Part shown: positions 1 to 6,140 of the stretch, one piece after another
Layout of the letters: every line of letters starts with the position of its first letter
Position numbering within the stretch: the stretch's first letter is position 1
Assembly (NCBI GenBank): GCA_018820745.1
Contig: JAHJNP010000152.1
Coordinates: 1-14,610, forward strand
Length of the DNA stretch: 14,610 nucleotides
From: Gammaproteobacteria bacterium
Lineage (GTDB): Bacteria; Pseudomonadota; Gammaproteobacteria; Burkholderiales; Thiobacillaceae
Direction: 5' to 3'
The notes under the pieces: generated by a model
Told to the model about the DNA's origin: nothing
The model's database searches: none
Seen by the model: the letters and a program-made list of their open reading frames with translations, nothing else
Translations under genes and position numbers: made by a program

Positions 1-418
1 GCATCATGCGGCCGGATTCGTGTTGCGCCATCGAGGTGCCGAGCAGGGTGCCGGTTTCGTTGCGATATTCGTAATCGCCGGTCAGGAAGTCGAGCGCCGC
101 GTCTTCGGCGATCCACTCGGCATGCAGCTTGATGCGGTCGGGGGCATACCAGTCGTCGGCGTCGAGAAACGCCAGCCAGTCGCCGCTGGCAGCCGCCGCG
201 CCGGCGTTGCGGGCGACCGAGACGCCGCTGTTTTTTTGCCGGATCAGGCGCACGCCGTCGAAGCCGGCCGCGATTTCTGCGGTGGCATCGGCCGAGCCGT
301 CGTCGACCACGATGATTTCGTGCGCCGGCCAGCTTTGCGCGCGCACCGATTCGACTGCGCGCGCCAGTGTGGCAGCGGCGTTGAAGGCAGGGATGACGAC
401 CGAGAAGCGCGGGTTCAT
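1..418 (-). CDS. Family 2 glycosyltransferase (3' end beyond window)
   Basis: This is the N-terminal 139 residues of a GT-A fold family 2 glycosyltransferase that probably adds a sugar from a nucleotide-sugar donor to the growing glycan at the cytoplasmic face of the membrane. The sequence begins MNPRFSVVIPAFNAAATL, the usual first beta strand. It continues with IIVVDDGSADAT (nucleotide-binding acid), then NSGVSVARNAG, and then FLDADDWY, the metal-binding DxD region. It is open at the window edge, so the acceptor half is not visible. The ATG at 418 is preceded by GGGAGG six bases upstream and overlaps the TGA of the deacetylase-like gene by 4 bp (ATGA), so the two are almost certainly co-transcribed and translationally coupled. 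The family is certain; the sugar transferred cannot be read from the sequence. Confidence 0.92.
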   Translation of the reverse strand, partial: MNPRFSVVIPAFNAAATLARAVESVRAQSWPAHEIIVVDDGSADATAEIAAGFDGVRLIRQKNSGVSVARNAGAAAASGDWLAFLDADDWYAPDRIKLHAEWIAEDAALDFLTGDYEYRNETGTLLGTSMAQHESGRMM

Positions 419-1608
419 GCGCGGCCTCCCAGCAACGCCAGCGGCAGGGCCAAGCCGCTTAATTGCGACAGGCGGCGAAAACGCGGGATTTCGTCGAGGC
501 GCGCGCGCCAAGCGGCAAGCCGGGGCGTGAGCCGGGTTTCGATCCAGGCCGGGTCGCGCTGCCGGATCGCGCGCGCGAGATCGACCGGAGCGGCAAAGCG
601 CAGGTCGGGGCAGCGTGCGAGGGCTTCGCGCAGGCCGGTTTCGAGGGCGGCCAGGCTGGCGTCCGGCGCCTGCAGGAAATTGAAGCGGTGGGTCTCGACC
701 AGGCAGGCGCGTCCCTGCCGGGTGCGCGCCTGCAGGCCGTCGACCAGACGCTGCGGCACATGCCCCAGCGCCGGCTCGAAATACACGTCGCGCACCAGCC
801 AGGTTTGACCGGCGAGTGAACGCTCACCCGTCAGCATGGTGGCATCCACGCAGCCCGGTTGGCCGGCGCCATTGCGGCAGGTGGCGCGGCGGCCCGGGGT
901 GATGATGGCCTCGACGCCGGCCTGCGCCCAGGCGGCTTCGACGGCGTCGTTCCAGACGAAGGTGGTGGCGACGGCCACCTGCGGCGCGTTGCCGAACAGG
1001 GCCTGGTAGTCGGCGGCCTCGGTGGCGATGGCTTGCTGGATCGCGTCGGGCGTCAGCGCGTGCGACGGCAGGCAGGACGCATCGACCCAGCGGCTTTGCA
1101 GGGGCGCGGGCAGGTCTTCGGTGGACGCAGGGTCGGGGGCGGTGAGCCAGTCGCGCACGACGGGGTTGTCCTGTGCTGCCGCCAGCAGCGCGGGCGGCCA
1201 GTAATGGCACTGTCCGTGCAGCTGCGGGACGAAGACACCGGCCTGGATGCCGGCCTGGATGGCAGCGCGCACGGCGTCGAAGCGGGGATCGGCCAGGGGC
1301 AGCGCGTGGTATTCGGTGCAGTGGGTGGCGGCAATGCGGGGGCCGTCGGGGACTTCCAGGATGACGCCCAGGGTCATGACTGCGGGCCGGCCGCTGCGGT
1401 CGCGGATGCCTTTCAGGGTGCCGGTCAGGCGCGTCAGTGCGTCGGCCTGCTGCAAGGGGCCGGCGCCCCAGTCGTCGCTTTCGATGATGAGGACGGGGTG
1501 GCGCAGGACGGGTTCGCGCCAGCGGGCGGCGAGTGGGGTTGCGAAGGCGAGCAGAACGGCTGCCCATAGCAGGAGGATGGCGGCGAGGGCGAGGGCTGGC
1601 ATCGTCAC
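415..1608 (-). CDS. Membrane-anchored polysaccharide-deacetylase-like protein
   Basis: A 397-residue protein with one hydrophobic N-terminal segment (about residues 3-28), which should anchor it in the inner membrane with the rest periplasmic. The body looks like a divergent NodB/polysaccharide-deacetylase barrel. IIESDDWG at 41-48 supplies the paired acids of the first motif, LHGQCHYWPP at 130-139 supplies candidate metal-binding histidines (H131, H135), and ETHRFNF at 305-311 supplies a late catalytic-type histidine. A second short hydrophobic stretch lies at the extreme C terminus. If the assignment is right it would remove N- or O-acetyl groups from the glycan. The motifs differ from textbook NodB (TFDD, HSxxH), so an inactive or altered-specificity member is possible. 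The start is taken as GTG at 1608 because AAGGAGG lies 7 bases upstream; the ATG at 1602 is 13 bases away. It overlaps the downstream glycosyltransferase by 4 bp. Confidence 0.8.
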   Translation of the reverse strand: MTMPALALAAILLLWAAVLLAFATPLAARWREPVLRHPVLIIESDDWGAGPLQQADALTRLTGTLKGIRDRSGRPAVMTLGVILEVPDGPRIAATHCTEYHALPLADPRFDAVRAAIQAGIQAGVFVPQLHGQCHYWPPALLAAAQDNPVVRDWLTAPDPASTEDLPAPLQSRWVDASCLPSHALTPDAIQQAIATEAADYQALFGNAPQVAVATTFVWNDAVEAAWAQAGVEAIITPGRRATCRNGAGQPGCVDATMLTGERSLAGQTWLVRDVYFEPALGHVPQRLVDGLQARTRQGRACLVETHRFNFLQAPDASLAALETGLREALARCPDLRFAAPVDLARAIRQRDPAWIETRLTPRLAAWRARLDEIPRFRRLSQLSGLALPLALLGGRA

Positions 1609-1615
1609 CGGGGGG

Positions 1616-1622
1616 CCTCCTT
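1616..1622 (-). promoter_or_regulatory. Strong ribosome binding site deciding a GTG start
   Basis: A perfect AAGGAGG on the minus strand sits 7 bases before GTG at 1608 and 13 bases before the in-frame ATG at 1602. The spacing favours the GTG as the true start of the deacetylase-like gene. This gene does not follow the overlapping-start pattern of the rest of the locus and therefore needs its own site. Confidence 0.65.
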
Positions 1623-1676
1623 CATAACGTCATTCCGGCGGACGCCGGGAAGCGTGCTCGCCCGCCCCCGGGCCGA

Positions 1677-1729
1677 TTGTGGGCGATGGTGCGGCGCGGG
1701 CAATCGCGGCGAGGGCGCCGCTCCCACAA
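1677..1729. repeat. REP-like palindromic element
   Basis: The 159-base gap between the sulfotransferase and deacetylase-like genes contains a nested palindrome. The core is GCGGCG at 1706-1711, loop AGGG, and CGCCGC at 1716-1721, a perfect 6-bp GC stem. Around it, TTGTGGG at 1677-1683 is mirrored by CCCACAA at 1723-1729. The form (GTGGGAGCGGC...GCCGCGATTG on the minus strand) is that of the dispersed extragenic palindromes common in proteobacteria. There is no T-run after the stem, so it is not a standard intrinsic terminator, although such elements can stabilise upstream mRNA. A further imperfect inverted repeat, TTCCGGC / GCCGGGAA, lies just beside it at about 1633-1651. Copy number elsewhere in the genome cannot be seen here. 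Confidence 0.6.
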
Positions 1730-1767
1730 CAACCGCTGGCCATAGCTGGCGAGGGGGGCGCTGCCCA

Positions 1768-2685
1768 TCAATACCCCATCCTTGCCGCCACATCAGCCAC
1801 CTGCGGCAGCACGCGCTCGATCTTGTCCCGATTGCGGCCGTCCTTCCATTTGTCCAGACGGATTTCTGAGAAGGCGTTGTAGGGGATGTCGAGCACTTCG
1901 GCGCAGTGCGCCTGCAGGCGGGCGTCGAATGCCAGGCCACAGCCTTCGAACACCTGGCGGAAGGTGGCGACCGGGTCGCGCAGAAAATCCTCGTAGAACA
2001 CATCGACCCATTGCCCGGCGGGCACGCTGGCCTTCGCGTCGAGGATGGCCTGGTTGATGGCGGCGTACTGAAACGCGGCGACATCTTCGACCGGCGCATT
2101 CACGAACTCGCGCCAGCCGTCGGCGAGGAAGAAGCACCACTGGGTCAGGGTGCCGTTTTCCACCGCCACCGTCGCCGGCAGGTCGTTCGACCAGGTGGCA
2201 AATTCGTCAGGTTTGCGCCAGCCCTCGATCAGCGAATTGAGGTTGTCGCCGGGGCTGCGCTTGATGAAGACGAACACGGCATCGGGAAACAGCGCCTGCA
2301 GATAGGGTACGCACAGGCCGTTCTGGTTGTTCTTGTCGACCCAGCGATGCTGCCCGGTCCAGCTGTAGAAATAACGGCTGACGGTGTCGCGATCCGCCGG
2401 GCTGGCGTCGCCGGCATCCAGCGCATGGGTGTCCCAGTGCTTGTCGGCCGGCGGATGCAGGTCGGTCCAGTAATCGTGGGTTTCGCGCTGCAGGCTGCCG
2501 ATCTCGCGCGATTCGGACAGGGTCTTGTAGACCAGCGTGGTGCCGGCACGCGAGCAGCCGACCACGATGATCGGGCGCTGCGCGGGTTGCCTCGCTAGCG
2601 CCCAGCGCAAACTGCGCACGCCACGTTGGGCGCGCCGAGCATGGTAGGCAAGTGTTTTGCTGACTTTAATCAGGAATTCATTCAA
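1768..2685 (-). CDS. Sulfotransferase family protein (first of two)
   Basis: A 305-residue PAPS-dependent sulfotransferase-like protein, likely cytoplasmic or membrane-peripheral. GCSRAGTTLVYKTL at 43-56 is the 5'-phosphosulfate-binding loop, the P-loop-like motif with the usual small-residue/Thr end. FIKRSPGDNLNSL at 140-152 matches the 3'-phosphate-binding motif (basic residue R143 followed by the Ser/Asn patch). Length is typical for bacterial carbohydrate sulfotransferases. It would transfer sulfate from PAPS to a sugar hydroxyl; the acceptor is unknown. The open frame begins at a TTG at 2685 with no clear ribosome binding site, and the only nearby ATG (about 2705) is in another frame and stops after seven codons. 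The N terminus is therefore uncertain: a GTG at codon 23 would also leave the PAPS loop intact. It is divergent from the asparagine-synthetase-like gene across a 243-base gap. Confidence 0.85.
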   Translation of the reverse strand: MNEFLIKVSKTLAYHARRAQRGVRSLRWALARQPAQRPIIVVGCSRAGTTLVYKTLSESREIGSLQRETHDYWTDLHPPADKHWDTHALDAGDASPADRDTVSRYFYSWTGQHRWVDKNNQNGLCVPYLQALFPDAVFVFIKRSPGDNLNSLIEGWRKPDEFATWSNDLPATVAVENGTLTQWCFFLADGWREFVNAPVEDVAAFQYAAINQAILDAKASVPAGQWVDVFYEDFLRDPVATFRQVFEGCGLAFDARLQAHCAEVLDIPYNAFSEIRLDKWKDGRNRDKIERVLPQVADVAARMGY

Positions 2686-2788
2686 CGGCTTGGGCTTTCT
2701 GACATTAGGGCAACGCTGATTAATTCGGTATGGCCGTCATCCTATGCTTGCAGCAACTCGCGCGGCAATCCCGCTGCTGATCAAATAA

Positions 2789-2820
2789 CTGGATTGCTTC
2801 GTTGCACTCGCAATGACCGG
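2789..2820. repeat. Dispersed-repeat-type palindrome (GGATTGC...GCAATGACC)
   Basis: Inside the divergent gap (2686-2928) a segment begins CTGGATTGCTTCGTTGC and ends CTCGCAATGACCGG. Its ends pair as ATTGC (2793-2797) with GCAAT (2810-2814). This is the form of the very common short interspersed repeat seen in many proteobacterial intergenic regions (TCATTGCGAG...GAAGCAATCCAG when read on the other strand). A second, poorer match to one half (GCGCGGCAATCC) lies at about 2760-2771. The rest of the gap is AT-richer than the genes. It holds one weak sigma70-like candidate (TATATT at 2885-2890 with TTCGTG 18 bases upstream) and no convincing coding sequence. Confidence 0.55.
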
Positions 2821-2928
2821 AAACAAATCAGTGTTTCCTGACCATCTTCAACATACAGGATTCGTGCCAAGCGGCAGGCTCGTTTATATTGGCGGACATT
2901 ATCCCGCATCACTCTGGCACACGACACC

Positions 2929-4755
2929 ATGGATGGCATTTTTGGCTGGCTGGGCGACCACGGCGCGCATCAGGATTTGATCAAGCACATGGGACAGGCG
3001 GCCTGTCTGTCACCGGAAGGCCTGCTACACGAGCACAGCAGCCAGATGCTGGGGGTGGCGGGCTGCTCGCGCTTCGGCAAGGCCGGGATTCACGTTGAGA
3101 ACGGGCTGGCAGCGGCGCTGTATGGCCGACCGCGCTTTCTCGACGCGGATCTGGCCTTTATCGCCCGCGACCAGAATCCGGCCATGGCGGTGGCGCACGG
3201 CTGGCTGCGCTTCGGCGAAACACTGCCCACGCTGATGCAGGGAAATTTCGCCTTCGCCGTGCTCGAACCGCTGAAGAAAAAAGCCTTTCTGGCGCTCGAC
3301 CGCGTCGGTGCCGAGCGCCTGTGTTACGCCAAACATGGCGGCCAACTGATGTTCGGCAGCAGCGTGCAAAGCGTAGCCGCCCACCCCGCCGTCGGCCGCG
3401 TCATCGACCCCCAGGCGATCTACGACTATCTCTATTTCCACGCAATCCCCGCGCCGCGCAGCCTCTATCAGGGCGTGCACAAGCTGCTGCCCGGGCAAGC
3501 CCTCACCCTGAAAAACGGTCAGGTTAGTACCGCGTTTTACTGGCAGGCCGACTACAGCCCGGTCGATGCCGGATTCGACCCCCTCCGCCGCGATTTCCGC
3601 AACGTGCTGGATCAGGCGGTGCGCGATGCCGATGCGCCGGCCACCGCGGCGTTTCTGTCCGGCGGCACGGACAGCTCGACTATCGTCGGCGCCCTCACCG
3701 AGGCGCGTGGTGCGCCGGTCGACACCTTTTCCATCGGCTTCGACGCCGCCGGCTTTGACGAAATGGAATACGCGCGCTGCGCCGCCGAGCGCTACGGCAG
3801 CCGCAGCCACGAGTATTACCTGAAGCCCGCCGACATCGTGACCGCGATTCCCATCATCGCGCACGAATACGACGAGCCCTTCGGCAACGACTCGGCGGTG
3901 CCGACCTATTTCTGCGCCAAGGCTGCGCGCGAAGCGGGATTCGAGAACATGTTCGCCGGCGACGGCGGCGACGAAATATTCGGTGGCAATGCGCGCTACG
4001 CCAAGCAGCGCCTGTTCGAGGCCTATGCCCACCTGCCCGCCGCGCTGCGGCGCGGGCTGATCGAGCCGGTTGCAAACTTGCCGGGCCTGTCGGACCGGTT
4101 TCCGCTGTCCAAGCTCAAGAGTTATGTGCGTCAGGCCAAGGTCGGCCTGCCGCTGCGGCTGGAAAGCTACAACTTCCTGCACCGCACCCCGCTCGACCAG
4201 ATTTTTGCTGCGGATTTCATTCGTGCCGTCGACCCCTCCTCGACGGACGCTGCCCTCAGCGAAGTTTACGACCGCACCAGCTCCGACCATTACATCAACC
4301 GCCTGATGCACCTGGACCTGAAATTCACCCTGGCCGACAACGACCTGCGCAAGGTCGGCACGATGACAGAAGCGGCGGGGATCGAGGTGCACTACCCCCT
4401 GCTCGACGACCGCCTGGTGGCGTTTGCCAATCATCTGCCGGTGGATTACAAGGTGCGCGGGCAAAAGCTGCGCTGGTTCTTCAAGGAGGCCCTGGACGAC
4501 CTGCTGCCGGAAAAGATCATCAACAAGAGCAAGCACGGCTTTGGCCTGCCGTTCGGCGTGTGGAGCACGCAATACGCCCCGCTCGGCGACATCGTCGGCG
4601 ACAGCCTGTCGGACTTCAAAAAGCGCGGCTTGATCCAGCCGGCGTATCTGGACCACATGCTGGCCATGCAGCGCGGCCAGCATGCCAGCTATTACGGCGT
4701 GATGATCTGGGTGGTGATGATGCTGGAGCAGTGGTTGAGAGCGAACGAGCCCTGA
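2929..4755 (+). CDS. Asparagine-synthetase-like amide synthetase with degenerate glutaminase domain
   Basis: A 608-residue protein with the two-domain layout of glutamine-dependent asparagine synthetase. The C-terminal synthetase half looks fully active: pyrophosphate loop FLSGGTDSS at 242-250, DTFSIGFD at 265-272, DEPFGNDSAVPTY at 315-327 and FAGDGGDEIFGGN at 342-354. It should adenylate a carboxylate and form an amide. The N-terminal half starts MDGIFGWLG, so the catalytic Cys2 of the class II glutaminase (normally MCGI) is Asp. The hRGPD and NGEIYN signatures expected near residues 25-35 and 60-80 are also not present, although later structural motifs (GNFAFAVLE at 105-113) survive. It probably uses free ammonia or another amine, as beta-lactam synthetase and lasso-peptide cyclases do in the same superfamily. 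It is the only plus-strand gene, divergent from a sulfotransferase and convergent with gtrB. A tailoring role on a uronic or amino acid in the glycan is inference; ordinary asparagine synthesis is the alternative. Confidence 0.88.
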   Translation: MDGIFGWLGDHGAHQDLIKHMGQAACLSPEGLLHEHSSQMLGVAGCSRFGKAGIHVENGLAAALYGRPRFLDADLAFIARDQNPAMAVAHGWLRFGETLPTLMQGNFAFAVLEPLKKKAFLALDRVGAERLCYAKHGGQLMFGSSVQSVAAHPAVGRVIDPQAIYDYLYFHAIPAPRSLYQGVHKLLPGQALTLKNGQVSTAFYWQADYSPVDAGFDPLRRDFRNVLDQAVRDADAPATAAFLSGGTDSSTIVGALTEARGAPVDTFSIGFDAAGFDEMEYARCAAERYGSRSHEYYLKPADIVTAIPIIAHEYDEPFGNDSAVPTYFCAKAAREAGFENMFAGDGGDEIFGGNARYAKQRLFEAYAHLPAALRRGLIEPVANLPGLSDRFPLSKLKSYVRQAKVGLPLRLESYNFLHRTPLDQIFAADFIRAVDPSSTDAALSEVYDRTSSDHYINRLMHLDLKFTLADNDLRKVGTMTEAAGIEVHYPLLDDRLVAFANHLPVDYKVRGQKLRWFFKEALDDLLPEKIINKSKHGFGLPFGVWSTQYAPLGDIVGDSLSDFKKRGLIQPAYLDHMLAMQRGQHASYYGVMIWVVMMLEQWLRANEP

Positions 4756-4776
4756 GGGAAAATGCGCTGGGTTTGG

Positions 4777-4788
4777 CAGGCCGGCCTG
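4777..4788. repeat. Perfect 12-bp palindrome between convergent genes
   Basis: The 51-base gap where the plus-strand synthetase and minus-strand gtrB converge contains CAGGCCGGCCTG, a perfect palindrome without a loop and without a T-run on either side. It is a weak hairpin candidate and not a standard terminator. It could be a protein-binding site or chance in GC-rich DNA. No other termination signal was seen between the two convergent genes. Confidence 0.35.
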
Positions 4789-4806
4789 TAGCCGCTGTTT
4801 CGTCAG

Positions 4807-5739
4807 TCACGCACGGTCTTCTATGAAAAAGTGGGGGCGTCGCTTGGTTTCCATATAGGTTTTGGCGAGGTACTCGCCGATGATTCCGATGCAAAGCAAC
4901 TGTATTCCTCCGAGCAGATATATCGGCACAACGGTCGACGTCCAACCCGGTACCGCCTGATCGGAGAACAGGCGTATGAACAGTGCCCATAGTGTGATGC
5001 CAAAGCTGACAAACGAAATCAGGAAGCCGAGCGCAGTGATCATGCGCAGTGGCACCGTGGAGAATGAGGTGATGCCCTGCCAGGCCAGGGCCAGCATTTT
5101 CCCGAGCGGATATTTCGACTCGCCAGCAAAGCGTTCTGCACGATCGTAGTAAATGATGGACGAAGGGAAGCCTAGCTGCGGAATGATGCCGCGCAGGAAC
5201 AGATTGACCTCATTGAATTCTCTCAAGGCCTCGATGGCGCGCCGGCTCATCAGGCGATAGTCTGCATGGTTAAAAACCACTTCGACGCCGAATCGTTCCA
5301 GCAGGCGATAATACCCCTCGGCGGTAAACCGCTTGAAAAATGTATCGGTGTCGCGGCTTTTCCTTACGCCAAAGACGATATCGCTGCCTTGGCGATGCGC
5401 CAGGATCATTTTTTTAATCGCGTCGAGGTCATCCTGCAGGTCGGCGTCTACGCTGATGGCCACATCGCCTTTGGTATCCAACAAACCGGCCAATAAGGCA
5501 TTTTGATGGCCCTGGTTGCGGGATAGCTTGATTCCCTGGACTGCCTGGGAGTTCGCTGATGCGTCCTGAATGATCTGCCAGGTGCGGTCACGACTTCCAT
5601 CGTCAACAAAAATGACATGGCTGCCCGCGTCCACCAGATTGTTCTCGACAAGATGTTCCAAAAGCCTCGTCAACCGGCTAATGGTTTCAGGCAGGACTGC
5701 CTCTTCGTTATAACAGGGGACGACTAAGCTAAGCATCAT
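4807..5739 (-). CDS. gtrB: GtrB-type polyprenyl-phosphate glycosyltransferase
   Basis: A 310-residue family 2 glycosyltransferase of the GtrB / DPM1 type, which loads a sugar (glucose in the studied cases) from a nucleotide donor onto undecaprenyl phosphate at the cytoplasmic face. SLVVPCYNEE (4-13), FVDDGSRDRT (44-53), NQGHQNALLAG (75-85) and SVDADLQDD (96-104, the catalytic acid cluster) make up the GT-A domain. The family-typical YDRAERFAGESKYPLGKM spans 198-215. Two transmembrane helices follow (about 231-257 and 268-291), then the characteristic IGEYLAKTYMETKRRP tail. The length matches the family. Its ATG overlaps the gtrA stop (ATGA), so both are made together and presumably act as donor-loading enzyme and flippase. 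GC and codon use are lower than in flanking genes. Family call is firm; glucose as the sugar is only by analogy. Confidence 0.93.
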   Translation of the reverse strand: MMLSLVVPCYNEEAVLPETISRLTRLLEHLVENNLVDAGSHVIFVDDGSRDRTWQIIQDASANSQAVQGIKLSRNQGHQNALLAGLLDTKGDVAISVDADLQDDLDAIKKMILAHRQGSDIVFGVRKSRDTDTFFKRFTAEGYYRLLERFGVEVVFNHADYRLMSRRAIEALREFNEVNLFLRGIIPQLGFPSSIIYYDRAERFAGESKYPLGKMLALAWQGITSFSTVPLRMITALGFLISFVSFGITLWALFIRLFSDQAVPGWTSTVVPIYLLGGIQLLCIGIIGEYLAKTYMETKRRPHFFIEDRA

Positions 5740-6140
5740 TTTGTGGTCTCCGGATCAGATTTGGCTTCCGCGAACGTCCAGGTGCGATTCGCAAGAAAAT
5801 TCCAGACAAGGGTGACGGCGGTCGCAATTATCTGACCGAGCATGTAATGCAAACTGAGCACGGAAACCATAAACCCGAGAACTGCCGCGTTCAAGAGCAG
5901 CCCTACCGATGCGATAGCATAAAACTTCGGCAAGGCATGCAGATGGGCAGCCTCGGATCGGAAAGTGTAGACACGGTTGAGCTGATAATTCAGCAGTGCA
6001 CTCAGCAGGTATCCGGCGGTGCTTGCCATGACGGGGTGGACATCAAGAAATGTCACCAGCAACACCAGAATAAGGTATTGCAGCGCGGTGCATACGCCGC
6101 CAATGCCTGCAAAGCGGATGAATTGCCCGAGGATGCTCAT
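5736..6140 (-). CDS. gtrA: GtrA-family flippase-like membrane protein
   Basis: A 134-residue protein with four predicted transmembrane helices (about 10-32, 36-54, 70-95, 100-118), the size and topology of GtrA proteins, which are thought to flip undecaprenyl-phosphate-linked sugar to the periplasm. Family signatures are present: FIRFAGIGGVCTALQY near the N terminus, NYQLNRVYTFRS at 51-62 and NFLANRTWTF at 114-123. The frame is open back to a start at 6200, but ATG 6140 is chosen because it begins the conserved FIRFAGIGG region and overlaps the upstream stop by the same 4-bp ATGA seen throughout the locus. It sits between the GT39-like gene and gtrB, with 4-bp overlaps on both sides. Confidence 0.9.
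   Translation of the reverse strand: MSILGQFIRFAGIGGVCTALQYLILVLLVTFLDVHPVMASTAGYLLSALLNYQLNRVYTFRSEAAHLHALPKFYAIASVGLLLNAAVLGFMVSVLSLHYMLGQIIATAVTLVWNFLANRTWTFAEAKSDPETTK

Noticed and set aside
859..1569. Long plus-strand frames across the deacetylase-like gene
   Set aside because: Composition is glycine/alanine/arginine-rich low-complexity typical of GC-rich antisense frames; the minus frame has the domain motifs and a ribosome binding site.
1906..2598. A 230-codon plus-strand frame opposite the first sulfotransferase
   Set aside because: No motifs; it mirrors the sulfotransferase codons and the PAPS-binding motifs are on the minus strand.
2705..2735. Possible insertion-sequence end (GGCAACGCTGATTAATTC)
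   Set aside because: It recalls sequences seen at some IS ends, but no transposase, matching inverted end or target duplication is present in the window.
2861..2890. Sigma70-type promoter (TTCGTG, 18-base spacer, TATATT) for the plus-strand synthetase
   Set aside because: The -10 is fair but the -35 is poor, so it is mentioned only as a candidate within the gap and not annotated as a feature.
3025..4683. A 552-codon open frame on the minus strand opposite the asparagine-synthetase-like gene
   Set aside because: It is the antisense shadow of a high-GC gene: the plus strand has strong domain motifs throughout, while the minus translation has no recognisable domain.
2929..4755. Lasso-peptide cyclase of an RiPP cluster
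   Set aside because: The fold family is shared, but there is no precursor peptide, leader peptidase or RRE-like gene next to it; the neighbours are all glycan genes.
4756..4806. Intrinsic terminator between the convergent genes
   Set aside because: The only palindrome (4777-4788) has no loop and is not followed by a T-run on either strand.
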